Source: Agromyces allii (GTDB taxonomy: Bacteria > Actinomycetota > Actinomycetes > Actinomycetales > Microbacteriaceae). From it: DNA of 64,000 bases. This document shows positions 1 through 8,324 of this stretch, one piece after another. How positions within the stretch are numbered: position 1 is the first letter of the stretch; every line of letters begins with the position of its first letter. Where the stretch lies: positions 1 to 64,000 of the forward strand of contig NZ_WBIN01000003.1 of assembly GCF_009749385.1 (NCBI RefSeq), written 5' to 3'. A model generated the notes under the pieces. The model searched no databases, was not told the DNA's origin, and saw only the letters and a list, made by a program, of their open reading frames with translations. The position numbers and the translations under genes are program-made.

Positions 1-180
1 AAAATGGTTCCCAACACCGAAGTGTCGAGGAGTTTGTTCACTGACAGAGAAACAACTGACTATAAAAATCAAATTGTCCATCAATCAAAGGAATCCCACC
101 CACTCCGAAAAGCAGGTTGGGGTTCAATAAATTGGCATTGAACATAGTGCACGCTGTTGAGTTCTCAAGAAACGGACGCA
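1..180 (-). promoter_or_regulatory. rRNA operon leader with boxA antitermination site
   Basis: This AT-rich stretch is unlike the rest of the window. Read on the minus strand, positions 172 to 149 contain TTTCTTGAGAACTCAACAGC, matching the boxA-type element of actinobacterial rRNA leaders, which recruits the Nus antitermination complex. Nearer the edge, 25-14 can form a short stem with a TTCG loop. The 16S gene itself should lie just left of position 1 on the minus strand; none of it is visible here. A 16S-23S spacer is the main alternative, but the promoter at 299-327 favours the operon leader. Confidence 0.75.
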
Positions 181-298
181 CCCGAACTCCCAACCCACAA
201 CCGTGAGCCACTCATTCAGGGCAACCTGTCAACCATACCACCACCCACCACAACCCAAACCGGAAACCAGCTGAGAAACAATGAGAAGAAGAAGTTCG

Positions 299-327
299 AT
301 TCTAGGCTTGAAATCACCGAGTCGCAA
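299..327 (-). promoter_or_regulatory. Predicted rrn promoter
   Basis: On the minus strand TTGCGA (327-322) is followed after exactly 17 bp by TAGAAT (304-299), a good sigma-70 type promoter about 130 bp upstream of the boxA element. A weaker second candidate lies further upstream: TTGTGT (435-430), 18 bp, TATGTT (411-406). An isolated TTGACA at 232-227 has no convincing -10. Multiple promoters are usual for rrn operons. The rest of 180-703 contains no gene I can support. Confidence 0.6.
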
Positions 328-703
328 ACGCGCCTACGAGGTTATTTGGCTAGAACCGCACCGACCGCCCGGCCCGAAGACCCGACCGCCGCGGCGACAT
401 GGATAAACATACGCAACCCCACCCCCACCACACAAATCCCACCAACACCCCGGGCGTGTCGCAACGCCGGCCAACCGAGCCGACCGGCGGGAGCGCCCAG
501 ATCAACGCCGATTTCCACGCGTGGCCACCCCATCCGCGCGTCGGCCTGCCCGCGCCGACCCCTCGCCCGTCCGACCTGTGAGCCGCATGTCGACATGTTT
601 CGCGTTCGCTGAGATTTCGGAATACCAGCAGCCTCCATGCGTTGGAATGGAACGGGTCGAAGGCGATCCGGCACGTGTTCCCCCACTTGAAAGCTGGTTC
701 GCC

Positions 704-1294
704 ATGACGCTCGTCACCGACCTCACCTCCCGCAAGGCCGACACCTCGGCCGCCCTCATCGACCCGCTGGTCGACCGCTGGAGCCCGCGCGCGTTCGATC
801 CGAACGCCGTCGTGGACCCCGAGGCCGTGCGCACCGTGCTCGAGGCCGCCCGCTGGGCGCCGTCGGCGAACAACTCCCAGCCGTGGCGCTTCATCGTGGC
901 GCACCGCGGCACCCCCGCCTTCACCACCGTGCACGAGGCACTGGCCGGCTTCAACCAGGCGTGGGCCGACTCGGCCGCCGTGCTCGTCGTGAACATCGCC
1001 GAGGTGGCGGATGCCGAGGGCAAGCCGCGTCCGTGGGCGCGCTACGACCTCGGCCAGGCCGTCGCCCACCTCACGGTGCAGGCGCAGCACGAAGGACTGC
1101 ACACGCACCAGATGGGCGGCTTCGACGCCGCTGCGCTCCATGACGCGTTCGGCCTCGCCGACAACCTCGAGGTCGTCTCGATCACGACGATCGGCGTGCT
1201 CGGCGACGTCGACTCGCTGCCCGACGTGCTCCGCGAGCGCGAGATCGCCCCGCGCCAGCGCAAGACGCTCGACGAGCTGGTGCTCGGCGCGTAG
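704..1294 (+). CDS. Nitroreductase family protein
   Basis: A 196-residue FMN-dependent nitroreductase-like protein. The N-terminal part reads PLVDRWSPRAFDP then ARWAPSANNSQPWRF, the typical signature in which the Arg and Ser/Asn residues contact FMN phosphate. The C-terminal half carries the GLHTHQMGGFD region common to the family. Members are soluble homodimers that reduce nitro groups, quinones or enones with NAD(P)H; the substrate here is unknown. ATG 704 was chosen because conservation begins right after it; an in-frame ATG at 647 would add a non-conserved extension. The gene is monocistronic and is followed by a strong hairpin. Confidence 0.85.
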   Translation: MTLVTDLTSRKADTSAALIDPLVDRWSPRAFDPNAVVDPEAVRTVLEAARWAPSANNSQPWRFIVAHRGTPAFTTVHEALAGFNQAWADSAAVLVVNIAEVADAEGKPRPWARYDLGQAVAHLTVQAQHEGLHTHQMGGFDAAALHDAFGLADNLEVVSITTIGVLGDVDSLPDVLREREIAPRQRKTLDELVLGA

Positions 1295-1317
1295 TCGCAC
1301 CGCGCCTCGCAACGCCG

Positions 1318-1345
1318 GATGCCCCGTGGTTCGCCACGGGGCATC
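1318..1345 (+). terminator. Hairpin terminator after the nitroreductase
   Basis: A perfect 12-bp stem, GATGCCCCGTGG paired with CCACGGGGCATC around a TTCG tetraloop, lies 24 bp after the stop codon. There is no long T-run, as is common in high-GC actinobacteria. It may also stop transcripts of the convergent MFS gene. Confidence 0.8.
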
Positions 1346-1395
1346 TTGCGTCCCCGAGGGAGATGGTGGCGGTACGGCGCTACTGCGTTACAGGG

Positions 1396-2889
1396 TTACG
1401 CGCGGACGAGGTCGACGGGGGTCGTCGGCGGTTCCTCGCGGGCCGGCACGGCGGAGGGCTCGACGGCGGCCGAACCCGGGCGTGCGCGATCCGGGGCGAC
1501 GTCGGGGGCGGCGTGCGTCGCGACATCCGCCACCTCGTCGGACACCACCGGGATCGGGGCCGCAGCGAGCGCCCGCTTGATGCGCCAGGCCGCGAACACC
1601 GCGATCAGGCTCACGAGGATGTGCATGCCGAGGAACACGTCGGTCAGGCCCGCGCCGAGCAGCACTCCGGCGACGAGCGGACCCGCCGCCGAGAACGCGG
1701 TCTGCAGGGCGGCCACGGTTCCGAGCGTCTGGCCGACCATGCCCTTCGGCGCGAGCTGCGCCGTGAGCGGGTTCAGCACCGGGCTGTAGATCGTCTCGCC
1801 CACAGCGAAGATGCCGTAGGTCGTGACGAACAGCGCGGTCGCGATGCCGGGCGAGAACTGCGCGGCCGAGAGGATCAGCCACGACACCACCCAGATGCTG
1901 CCGACGCCCATGAGCAGCGCCGGGGCGCCGCGCTTGGCCGTCACCTTCACCACGATCACCTGCAGGGCCACGATGACGATGCAGTTCACGGCGGCCGCGA
2001 TGCCGATCGCCGAGGGGTCGATGTCGAGCACGGTGAGCCCGTAGGCGGGCAGTCCGGACTCGAACTGAGCGTAGAAGCCGAGGGCGAGGGCGATCGTGAC
2101 GACGGCGGTCCAGCGCATCGCGGGCTGCGCGAAGATCACGCGGAGGGCGCCGCGGGTGCGGGTCGGGGCGCCGGGGCCGTCGGACGTGCCGTCGCCGGCA
2201 CGTGGCCCGTCGCGATCCGGGTCGATCACGGCGATCGCGCCGGTCGCGGCGTCGAGGGCCGCGAAGGCGCCGGTGCCGGTCGAGACGCCGTGGCCGGCCG
2301 CGCCCGCCCCACGTTCGAGTGGAGCACGGGCGCCGGCGCGCGACATCCGCCCGGCGAACGCGATGATCGCCGACGAGAGCACGAAGCCGCCCGCGGCCAT
2401 GAGGAATCCGATGTCGAGGCCGTCTGCGCGGTCGAGGTCGACGACGAGCCCGGCGAGGAACGCACCGGCCGCCATGCCGAGCGCCTCGCCCGTGAACTTG
2501 TAGGCGAAGATCTTGCGGCGATCGTCGAACGACGACCAGTTCAGGGCGAGCACCTGCTTCGCCGGCACCGCGGCCGACAGGCCGAGCCCGAAGACGAGCA
2601 TGCCCGCCAGGAAGAGGGCGGGGACATCGGCGAACACCAGCGAGGCGACGCCCGCCGCGCCGAGCAGCTGGGCGAGCACCGCGACGCGCACCGGGTCGAA
2701 GCGGTCGGCGAGCCGGCCTGCCAGCGGCGCGGCGACGAGCGCGCCGATCGAGAAGAGCGACGACGCCCCGGCGGCGACGAGGGCGCCCCACTCGCGGGTG
2801 TCGGCCGCGTAGGCGTACTGGTACGGCAGCACGGCTCCCCAGCCGAGCGAGCCGATGGCGCTCGCGAGCACGAGCAGTTTCGCGCGCAT
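1396..2889 (-). CDS. MFS transporter
   Basis: A 497-residue major facilitator superfamily membrane protein with about 12 hydrophobic segments. GRLADRFDPVRV sits in the loop 2-3 position (family G-x-L-a-D-R-x-G motif). A long hydrophilic central loop (about residues 190-250) separates the two six-helix halves, and the protein ends in a Pro/Ala/Glu-rich cytoplasmic tail of about 60 residues. GGAGG precedes the ATG. It is divergent from a MarR gene, the layout of a drug or metabolite exporter with its local repressor. It resembles the MFS protein at 7001-8269, including the V-G-E-T-x-x-x-P segment of the C-terminal half. The substrate cannot be read from sequence. Confidence 0.85.
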   Translation of the reverse strand: MRAKLLVLASAIGSLGWGAVLPYQYAYAADTREWGALVAAGASSLFSIGALVAAPLAGRLADRFDPVRVAVLAQLLGAAGVASLVFADVPALFLAGMLVFGLGLSAAVPAKQVLALNWSSFDDRRKIFAYKFTGEALGMAAGAFLAGLVVDLDRADGLDIGFLMAAGGFVLSSAIIAFAGRMSRAGARAPLERGAGAAGHGVSTGTGAFAALDAATGAIAVIDPDRDGPRAGDGTSDGPGAPTRTRGALRVIFAQPAMRWTAVVTIALALGFYAQFESGLPAYGLTVLDIDPSAIGIAAAVNCIVIVALQVIVVKVTAKRGAPALLMGVGSIWVVSWLILSAAQFSPGIATALFVTTYGIFAVGETIYSPVLNPLTAQLAPKGMVGQTLGTVAALQTAFSAAGPLVAGVLLGAGLTDVFLGMHILVSLIAVFAAWRIKRALAAAPIPVVSDEVADVATHAAPDVAPDRARPGSAAVEPSAVPAREEPPTTPVDLVRA

Positions 2890-2995
2890 GAAGGCGCCCT
2901 CCTCTCAGGGTTCGTTCGACGGGCGGCGGATGTCGCGACGGGGGTCGCGCGCCGGCGTCGGCCGCGGCATCCCCTCACCCTTCGATTGCGAAGTA

Positions 2996-3007
2996 TTCGA
3001 TATCGAA
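2996..3007. promoter_or_regulatory. Palindromic operator between MFS and marR genes
   Basis: TTCGATATCGAA is a perfect 12-bp palindrome inside a locally AT-rich patch between the divergent MFS (start 2889) and marR (start 3045) genes. Size and symmetry fit a MarR dimer site, so autoregulation and control of the exporter are inferred. Confidence 0.6.
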
Positions 3008-3044
3008 ATATTAGCAACCGAAGGATGCGTGCGAGAATTCCCGT

Positions 3045-3551
3045 ATGGCCAAACGGACTCCGAGCGCGCAGGAACTGCACCGTCGCGCCGTCGCGACCTA
3101 CGTGAAGGCCGGCGGCGAGGAGTCGGTGCAGCGCGTCATCACGGCCGTGCAGAGCCTCACGAAGAAGCTCGACCAGTGGTACGCGAGGCAACTCGTCGAC
3201 CTCGAGGTCACGGCCGGCGAGTGGGCCGTGCTCACCTCGCTCGCCAAGGCCGGCGAGGCCCTCACCCCCAGTCAGCTGGCCGAGCTCACGAACGTCGCGC
3301 CGTCGTCGATGACGCACCGCATCGACAAGCTCGTCGAGCGCGGACTCGTCGAACGCACGCCCGACTCCGAGAACCGCACGCGCATCTTCGTGAGCCTCAC
3401 GGATGCCGGTTGGCAGCTGTTCAGCGTCGCGATCCGCGGGTCGGACGTGGTCGAGTCCGACGTGCTCCAGGACCTGAGCGACGACGAGCGCGGCGAGCTC
3501 GCACGCCTGCTCGAGGTCGTCATCGCGCGGCTGGACGACATCGACGCGTAG
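3045..3551 (+). CDS. MarR family transcriptional regulator
   Basis: A 168-residue winged-helix regulator. The DNA-binding part (about 60-125) shows the MarR pattern: LTPSQLAELTNVAPSSMTHR recognition helices, then a wing with RTPDSENRTRIFVSLTDAG, the conserved D-x-R-x-x-x-V-x-L-T motif. Flanking helices form the dimer interface. MarR proteins are usually repressors released by small phenolic or drug-like ligands. The gene is divergent from an MFS exporter, with a palindromic candidate operator between them, so it most likely represses that exporter and itself. Confidence 0.9.
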   Translation: MAKRTPSAQELHRRAVATYVKAGGEESVQRVITAVQSLTKKLDQWYARQLVDLEVTAGEWAVLTSLAKAGEALTPSQLAELTNVAPSSMTHRIDKLVERGLVERTPDSENRTRIFVSLTDAGWQLFSVAIRGSDVVESDVLQDLSDDERGELARLLEVVIARLDDIDA

Positions 3552-3591
3552 GGGGCAGTGAGGCGTCGGCCTGATCGAGACCGATCGCGAC

Positions 3592-4080
3592 TCACCCGGC
3601 CGAGCGGACCACCTCGAGCGGCCCTTCCTCGGGCGTCGGCGGCTCGAACCTCTCGAAGTACTCAGTGGCCGTCTGCTCGGTGAGCGGCCAATCGTCCGCC
3701 GACCGGCCGTGTCGGTCGCCGACGCGGCTCACGATGGTCTCGAGACTCGTCGCGATGTACACGGTCTCGGGCACAATGCCCTGGGGTGCGAGCAACGCCC
3801 GGAACTCATCGCGTTGTCGCCGGAACCAGAATCCGAAATCGAGCACGACATCGCTCCCTGCTGCGACAAGGCGCAGCAAGCGCGCCTTCAGGTCTGCCGC
3901 CACCTCGGCGACCACGTCGGCGGAGGGCATCGTCGTGATTCCGCGATCCCAGAACTCCACCTCGAACGACAGACGCGTCCAACCCTCGCGTTCCAGGCGT
4001 TTGGCGTAGGTGGTCTTTCCTGCACCACCTGGCCCGCACATCATCACGACGCGGGGTCGGTGTTCCGTGTCCAGTGCCAC
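3592..4080 (-). CDS. P-loop kinase-like ATPase
   Basis: A 162-residue small P-loop protein of the AAA_33/zeta-toxin-like kinase superfamily. GPGGAGKTT near residue 16 is the Walker A motif. VVLDFGFWFRRQRDEFRALL is the typical middle segment with the acidic Walker B-like residue and LID-type arginines. Such proteins phosphorylate small molecules or act as uncharacterised ATPases. It is monocistronic, with no antitoxin-like gene beside it, so I do not call it a toxin. The substrate is unknown. Confidence 0.7.
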   Translation of the reverse strand: MALDTEHRPRVVMMCGPGGAGKTTYAKRLEREGWTRLSFEVEFWDRGITTMPSADVVAEVAADLKARLLRLVAAGSDVVLDFGFWFRRQRDEFRALLAPQGIVPETVYIATSLETIVSRVGDRHGRSADDWPLTEQTATEYFERFEPPTPEEGPLEVVRSAG

Positions 4081-4169
4081 GGGCCGAGGTTACGCTCCGC
4101 CACCGACGCCGAGATGTTCAACGCCCGCCCGTCGCCGACCTGGATCAGGACGGACGTGATCCGCACACC

Positions 4170-5219
4170 CTAGGGCTGCAGCATGACCTTGATCGCGCGG
4201 CGCTCGTCCATGGCGGCGTAAGCCTCGGCCGCCTCGGAGAGGGGCAGCTTCAGGTCGAAGACGCGCCCCGGCTCGATCGCACCCGAGATGACGTCGGGCA
4301 GCAGCTCCTCGATGTAGCCGCGCACGGGCGCGACGCCGCCGTTGACGCCGACGTTGCGATTGAAGAGCGGGCGCACGGGCAGCTCGGGCCCGCCGTTCGG
4401 AGCACCGACGTAGCCGACCATTCCGCCGGGGCGGGTGGAGCGGATCGCCTGGTCCATCGACTCCTTCGTGCCGACGCACTCGAGCACGCGGTCGGCGCCG
4501 ACGCCCTCGGTGAGCGCCTGCACCGCGGCCACGCCCTCGTCGCCGCGCTCTTCGACGATGTGAGTCGCTCCGAACGCGCGAGCGAGCTCCTGTCGATCGG
4601 CGTGCCGCGACATCGCGATGATCGTCGTGGCGCCGAGGCGCTTCGCAGCGATGATCGCGCAGAGTCCGACGGCGCCGTCGCCCACGACCGCGACCGAGTC
4701 GCCGGGCTGCACGCCGGCCGAGACGGCCGCGTGGTGGCCCGTGCCCATGACGTCGCTGAGGGTGAGGAGTCCGGGCACCATGTCGGCCGTGACCTCCTCG
4801 CGGACCGGAACGAGTGTGCCGTCGGCGAGCGGCACTCGCACGCGTTCGCCCTGACCGGCATCCGCGAACCCGCCGAGGCGGTCGTCGGTGCCCCACCACC
4901 CGCCGTTGAGGCACGAGGTGCTGACGCCGTTTCGGCAGTTCACGCACGTGTTGTCGCACACGTAGAACGGCGCGATGACGAAGTCTCCGACCTCGATGAG
5001 GTTCACGTCGTCGCCGACGGCCTCGACCACCCCGACGAACTCGTGGCCGATGCGATGCGGTTCATGCGTCGGCGTCACGCCGCGATAGGGCCACAGGTCG
5101 GACCCGCAGACGCACGCGGCCACGACGCGCACGATGGCGTCGCCGCCGGTCGAGAGCACCGGGTCGGGCACGGTCTCGACGCGGATGTCACGGGCAGCGT
5201 GGATCACGGTGGCGAGCAT
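4170..5219 (-). CDS. Zinc-dependent alcohol dehydrogenase family protein
   Basis: A 349-residue medium-chain dehydrogenase/reductase. The N-terminal GroES-like domain has the catalytic zinc ligands (CGSD near 38, GHEF near 58) and four cysteines in the structural-zinc lobe (C-x3-C-x2-C-x7-C, about 89-103). The Rossmann domain carries VVGDGAVGL for NAD(P) binding. Members oxidise alcohols or reduce aldehydes in the cytoplasm; the substrate is not evident. It lies downstream of a carboxylesterase on the same strand, separated by about 120 bp holding a repeat element. An esterase-alcohol dehydrogenase route is possible but unproven. Confidence 0.85.
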   Translation of the reverse strand: MLATVIHAARDIRVETVPDPVLSTGGDAIVRVVAACVCGSDLWPYRGVTPTHEPHRIGHEFVGVVEAVGDDVNLIEVGDFVIAPFYVCDNTCVNCRNGVSTSCLNGGWWGTDDRLGGFADAGQGERVRVPLADGTLVPVREEVTADMVPGLLTLSDVMGTGHHAAVSAGVQPGDSVAVVGDGAVGLCAIIAAKRLGATTIIAMSRHADRQELARAFGATHIVEERGDEGVAAVQALTEGVGADRVLECVGTKESMDQAIRSTRPGGMVGYVGAPNGGPELPVRPLFNRNVGVNGGVAPVRGYIEELLPDVISGAIEPGRVFDLKLPLSEAAEAYAAMDERRAIKVMLQP

Positions 5220-5268
5220 GAGTCGAGCCTACGCTCGGGGGCGCGCGCTGGGGAGGGATGAGCGGCGC

Positions 5269-5302
5269 TGGTCTCGATACGCGCCGGCCCGCCTCCTCGA
5301 CC
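5269..5302 (+). repeat. REP-like intergenic repeat, copy 1
   Basis: Positions 5269-5283 read TGGTCTCGATACGCG and 5293-5302 read CCTCCTCGAC, the two ends of a repeat seen again at 29359-29390 and as an inverted pair at 55989-56081. It lies in the gap between two minus-strand genes. Further downstream, GCCTC and GAGGC can pair, so it may also form a hairpin. Confidence 0.6.
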
Positions 5303-5341
5303 GACGGGCGGGCGAGGCGGAGCGCGGACCGCGGCGGCCGT

Positions 5342-6898
5342 TCAGACGTGCGGGACGAACTCCTGCCAGGCGAGGCGCTTCTCGCGCCGCGGGTCGGCCT
5401 CGACCCGGTCGACGGCGTCGAAGACGAGGGTGCGCCGCATCCGCTCGTCGTATCGGGGCCAGCCGTCGAGCGGGGCTCCGGATGCGGCGAACGCCGCCCA
5501 GTGCCCCTGCATGCGCCGCCCCGCGTCGCGGAACATGCGCCGCCCGCCGAGCAGCGTGAGCGCGGTGCCCACCGGCGTGTCGAACTTCTCGAAGAGCGCG
5601 AAGAGCTCGAGCCCGTGCGTCGCGTCGAGCCCGAGCAGCCGGGCCGTGCGCGGCGCGGCGTCGAATCGGTAGAACCAGGTCGGCGCGTACCGCGAGTGCC
5701 GCTCGCCCGCCTTCACGCTCGGGAACCAGAACGTGAAGTCCCCGCTGAAGTCGGCGGCGGGCCGACGCTCGGGCAGGTCGGGGTACTGCCGCTTGATCGC
5801 CTTGCGCGCCTTCTTGCGCGTGTTCGCGAAGATCGCCCTGATGCGCAGCTTCGTCGTCGGCAGGATGTCGATGCGGCCCTCGAACAGCGACCCCTCCCGG
5901 TCGTTCGTGCCGATGATGAGCGGCACCCGGTGCGCCGTGCCGTCGCGGAACGCGTCGAGCGGTCGCACGGGCAGGAAGTCCCCGTCGATCACGGGCGCGA
6001 GGCTGATCGTGCCGGGATCCTCGTCGGGCGTGCGCACCGTCAGCTCGGTCGTCGCCCGAGCCATCACCGCGGGGTCGGCCGCACGGAGCATCGCCGCGGC
6101 ATCCTCGACCCCCTCGCTCTCGAGGTCGTCGTCGTCGACCAGGCGGCTGAGGATCGACACGTACTCGCCCGCCCACTTCGCGGCCATCTCGGGGAGGTAC
6201 ACGGCGTTCGCCGGCGAGCTCTGCGCGATCGCGCGCGAGAACAGCCCCTCGGCGCTCGGCACCGCCATCAGCGTCGTGACCGAGTTCGCGCCAGCCGACT
6301 CGCCGAACAGCGTGACGCGGTCGGGGTCGCCGCCGAACGCGGCGATGTTGCGCCGCACCCACTCGAGCGCGGCGACCTGATCGCGCAGGCCGAGATTCAC
6401 GTCGAACGGATGCCGCGGGCCGGCGTAGGCGCGGAAGTCCAGCCAGCCGAGCGCCCCGAGCCGATAGTTCAGGCTCACGTAGATCACACCGTGCCGGCGC
6501 ACGAGCCGTTCACCCTGACGCGGGTACTCGTCGGAGGATCCGACGCTGTACGCCCCGCCGTGCACGAACACCATCACGGGGCGAAGATCGTCGCCCGCGG
6601 CATCCGGAGCCGTGATGTTGATGCGCAGGCAGTCCTCGCTGCGAGGGAGCCGCGGGTGCGCGCCGATGAACTGGCCGCGGCGGTTCTGCGGCGCGACCGG
6701 GCCGAACCGGGCGGCGTCGCGCACCCCGGCCCACGGCTCGGCCGGCACCGGCGCGAGGAACCGGCGCGGGCCGTCGGGGGCCGCCGCGTACGGGATGCCC
6801 CGCCAGGCGCGAATGCCGCGTTCGCGCACCCCGCGCACCGCGCCGAGGTCGGTCTCGACGATCAGGTCGTCGGCGCGGACGCCACCCCCCACGAGCAT
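5342..6898 (-). CDS. Carboxylesterase, type B family
   Basis: A 518-residue alpha/beta-hydrolase. The oxyanion-hole motif HGGAY is at 113-117, and the nucleophile elbow GESAGA places the catalytic serine at 201. A Cys in SEDCLRINI (about 90) matches the family's early signature SEDCLxLNI. The downstream Glu/Asp and His of the triad are expected in EGSLFEGR and ATHGLELF. The family hydrolyses carboxylic esters, including p-nitrobenzyl esters. No signal peptide is visible, so it is probably cytoplasmic. It is divergent from an MFS gene with about 100 bp between starts. Confidence 0.9.
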   Translation of the reverse strand: MLVGGGVRADDLIVETDLGAVRGVRERGIRAWRGIPYAAAPDGPRRFLAPVPAEPWAGVRDAARFGPVAPQNRRGQFIGAHPRLPRSEDCLRINITAPDAAGDDLRPVMVFVHGGAYSVGSSDEYPRQGERLVRRHGVIYVSLNYRLGALGWLDFRAYAGPRHPFDVNLGLRDQVAALEWVRRNIAAFGGDPDRVTLFGESAGANSVTTLMAVPSAEGLFSRAIAQSSPANAVYLPEMAAKWAGEYVSILSRLVDDDDLESEGVEDAAAMLRAADPAVMARATTELTVRTPDEDPGTISLAPVIDGDFLPVRPLDAFRDGTAHRVPLIIGTNDREGSLFEGRIDILPTTKLRIRAIFANTRKKARKAIKRQYPDLPERRPAADFSGDFTFWFPSVKAGERHSRYAPTWFYRFDAAPRTARLLGLDATHGLELFALFEKFDTPVGTALTLLGGRRMFRDAGRRMQGHWAAFAASGAPLDGWPRYDERMRRTLVFDAVDRVEADPRREKRLAWQEFVPHV

Positions 6899-7000
6899 GC
6901 GGGGAGCCTACCCGTCGAGGGTGAACACCGCCGGGCCTGCGGATGTCGGGGGCGAGTGCCCCGGCGTGCGGATGTCGGTGGCCTGCGACAGGATGCACGG

Positions 7001-8269
7001 GTGAACGGAATCCGCGGCTTCTGGCGCGCCCTGCCGACCGAGGGCCGATGGCTGCTCTCGACCGTCGCGATCCAGACGCTCGGGCGCGGACTCACGCTGC
7101 CGTTCACGATCATCTACCTGCACGAGGTGCGCGGGTTCGACCTCGCGCTCTCTGGCACGCTCATGGGGCTCATCGCCGTCGTCGGGCTCATCGTCACGGG
7201 GCCGGGCGGCAGCCTCATCGACCGCTACGGCGCCCGCCGCATCCTCATCGTCGGACTGATCGCGATGCTCCTCGGCAACGTGCTGCTCGCGTTCGCCACC
7301 CATCCCGCCGTGGCCGCGGTCGGGCTCGTGCTCATCGGCGTGAACTTCGGCGTCTCGTGGCCCGGGTTCAACGCGCTCATCGCGAGCGTCGTGACCGGCG
7401 ACCTGCGGCAGCAGTACTTCGGCATCAACTTCGCGCTCGTGAACCTCGGCATCGGGGTCGGCGGCATCGTCGGCGGCTTCTACGTGAACGTCGAGGCGCC
7501 CGAGACGTTCGTCACGATCTTCCTCGTCGACGCGGCGAGCGCGCTCATTCCCATGGCCCTGCTGCTCGGGCCGCTGCGGCACGTGCGCACGCAGGCCGAC
7601 GCACCGGCCGACGGGGAGTCCGAAGGCGCGGGCGGGTACCTGCAGATCATCCGCCGCCCGGCCGTGATCTGGGTGTCGCTGCTCACGTTCGTGGCGATGT
7701 TCGTCGGGTACGGGCAGATGGAGGCCGGCTTCCCCGCGTTCGCCCGACAGGTCGCCGAGGTGCCGACCAGCACGATCGGTTTCGCGTTCGCCGCGAACAC
7801 CCTCGTGATCGTGCTGCTGCAGTTCGCGGTGCTGAAGCGCATCGCGGGCAAGCGGCGCACGCGCGTCATGTGGGTCATGGCGCTCGTGTGGGCCGTCTCA
7901 TGGCTGCTGCTCGGTGCGACCGGGCTCGTGCCCGGCACCTTCGCCGCCGCGATCGGCGTCATCGCCTTCATGGGGGTCTTCGCGTTCGGCGAGACCCTGC
8001 TCCAGCCGACGGTTCCGGCCGTGTACAACGACCTCGCCTCCGACCACAACCGCGGGCGCTACAACGCCGTCAACTCCGCCGCGTTCCAGGGCGGCGCGAT
8101 CGCCGGACCGATCGCCGCGGGCTTCCTGCTCGACCACGGCCTGCATGCGGTGTTCATCGGCGTGATGGTCGTCTGCTGCCTCGGCATCGGCGTCATGGCG
8201 CTCGCGCTCGAACGCCGCATCACGCCGAGCGTGAACGGCGTCGTCGAGCCGCAGCCCGTCGTGGACTGA
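7001..8269 (+). CDS. MFS transporter
   Basis: A 422-residue major facilitator protein with about 12 membrane segments. GGSLIDRYGARRILIVG is the conserved loop 2-3 motif. A short hydrophilic stretch (about 195-215) links the halves, and VFAFGETLLQPTVPAVYNDL is the family motif at TM10-11. GTG 7001 follows an AGGA-containing sequence; the frame is open far upstream but that part opposes the esterase gene and is not protein-like. It is similar in layout and in the C-terminal half to the MFS protein at 1396-2889. The substrate is unknown, with an exporter role more likely than import. Confidence 0.85.
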   Translation: MNGIRGFWRALPTEGRWLLSTVAIQTLGRGLTLPFTIIYLHEVRGFDLALSGTLMGLIAVVGLIVTGPGGSLIDRYGARRILIVGLIAMLLGNVLLAFATHPAVAAVGLVLIGVNFGVSWPGFNALIASVVTGDLRQQYFGINFALVNLGIGVGGIVGGFYVNVEAPETFVTIFLVDAASALIPMALLLGPLRHVRTQADAPADGESEGAGGYLQIIRRPAVIWVSLLTFVAMFVGYGQMEAGFPAFARQVAEVPTSTIGFAFAANTLVIVLLQFAVLKRIAGKRRTRVMWVMALVWAVSWLLLGATGLVPGTFAAAIGVIAFMGVFAFGETLLQPTVPAVYNDLASDHNRGRYNAVNSAAFQGGAIAGPIAAGFLLDHGLHAVFIGVMVVCCLGIGVMALALERRITPSVNGVVEPQPVVD

Positions 8270-8275
8270 GGCTCC

Positions 8276-8317
8276 GGCACGCGGCACGGGGCACGCGGCA
8301 CGGGGCACGCGGCACGC
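8276..8317. repeat. Three 14-bp tandem repeats
   Basis: The unit GGCACGCGGCACGG is repeated three times, the third copy with one change, between the convergent MFS and membrane-protein genes. No coding role is evident; copy number may vary between strains. Confidence 0.85.
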
Positions 8318-8324
8318 GGCAGAG

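Noticed and set aside
350-1312. Long minus-strand frame across the rrn leader and nitroreductase
   Set aside because: It overlaps a clear nitroreductase in antisense and its product has only Arg/Gly/Val bias; no ribosome site.
3592-4080. Possible zeta-type toxin
   Set aside because: The P-loop fold is similar, but no epsilon-like antitoxin neighbours it and there is no UDP-GlcNAc-kinase-specific motif I can identify, so it is listed as a kinase-like ATPase.
5258-7000. Apparent 580-residue N-terminal extension of the second MFS gene
   Set aside because: The extension lies entirely antisense to the carboxylesterase; MFS homology begins after GTG 7001.
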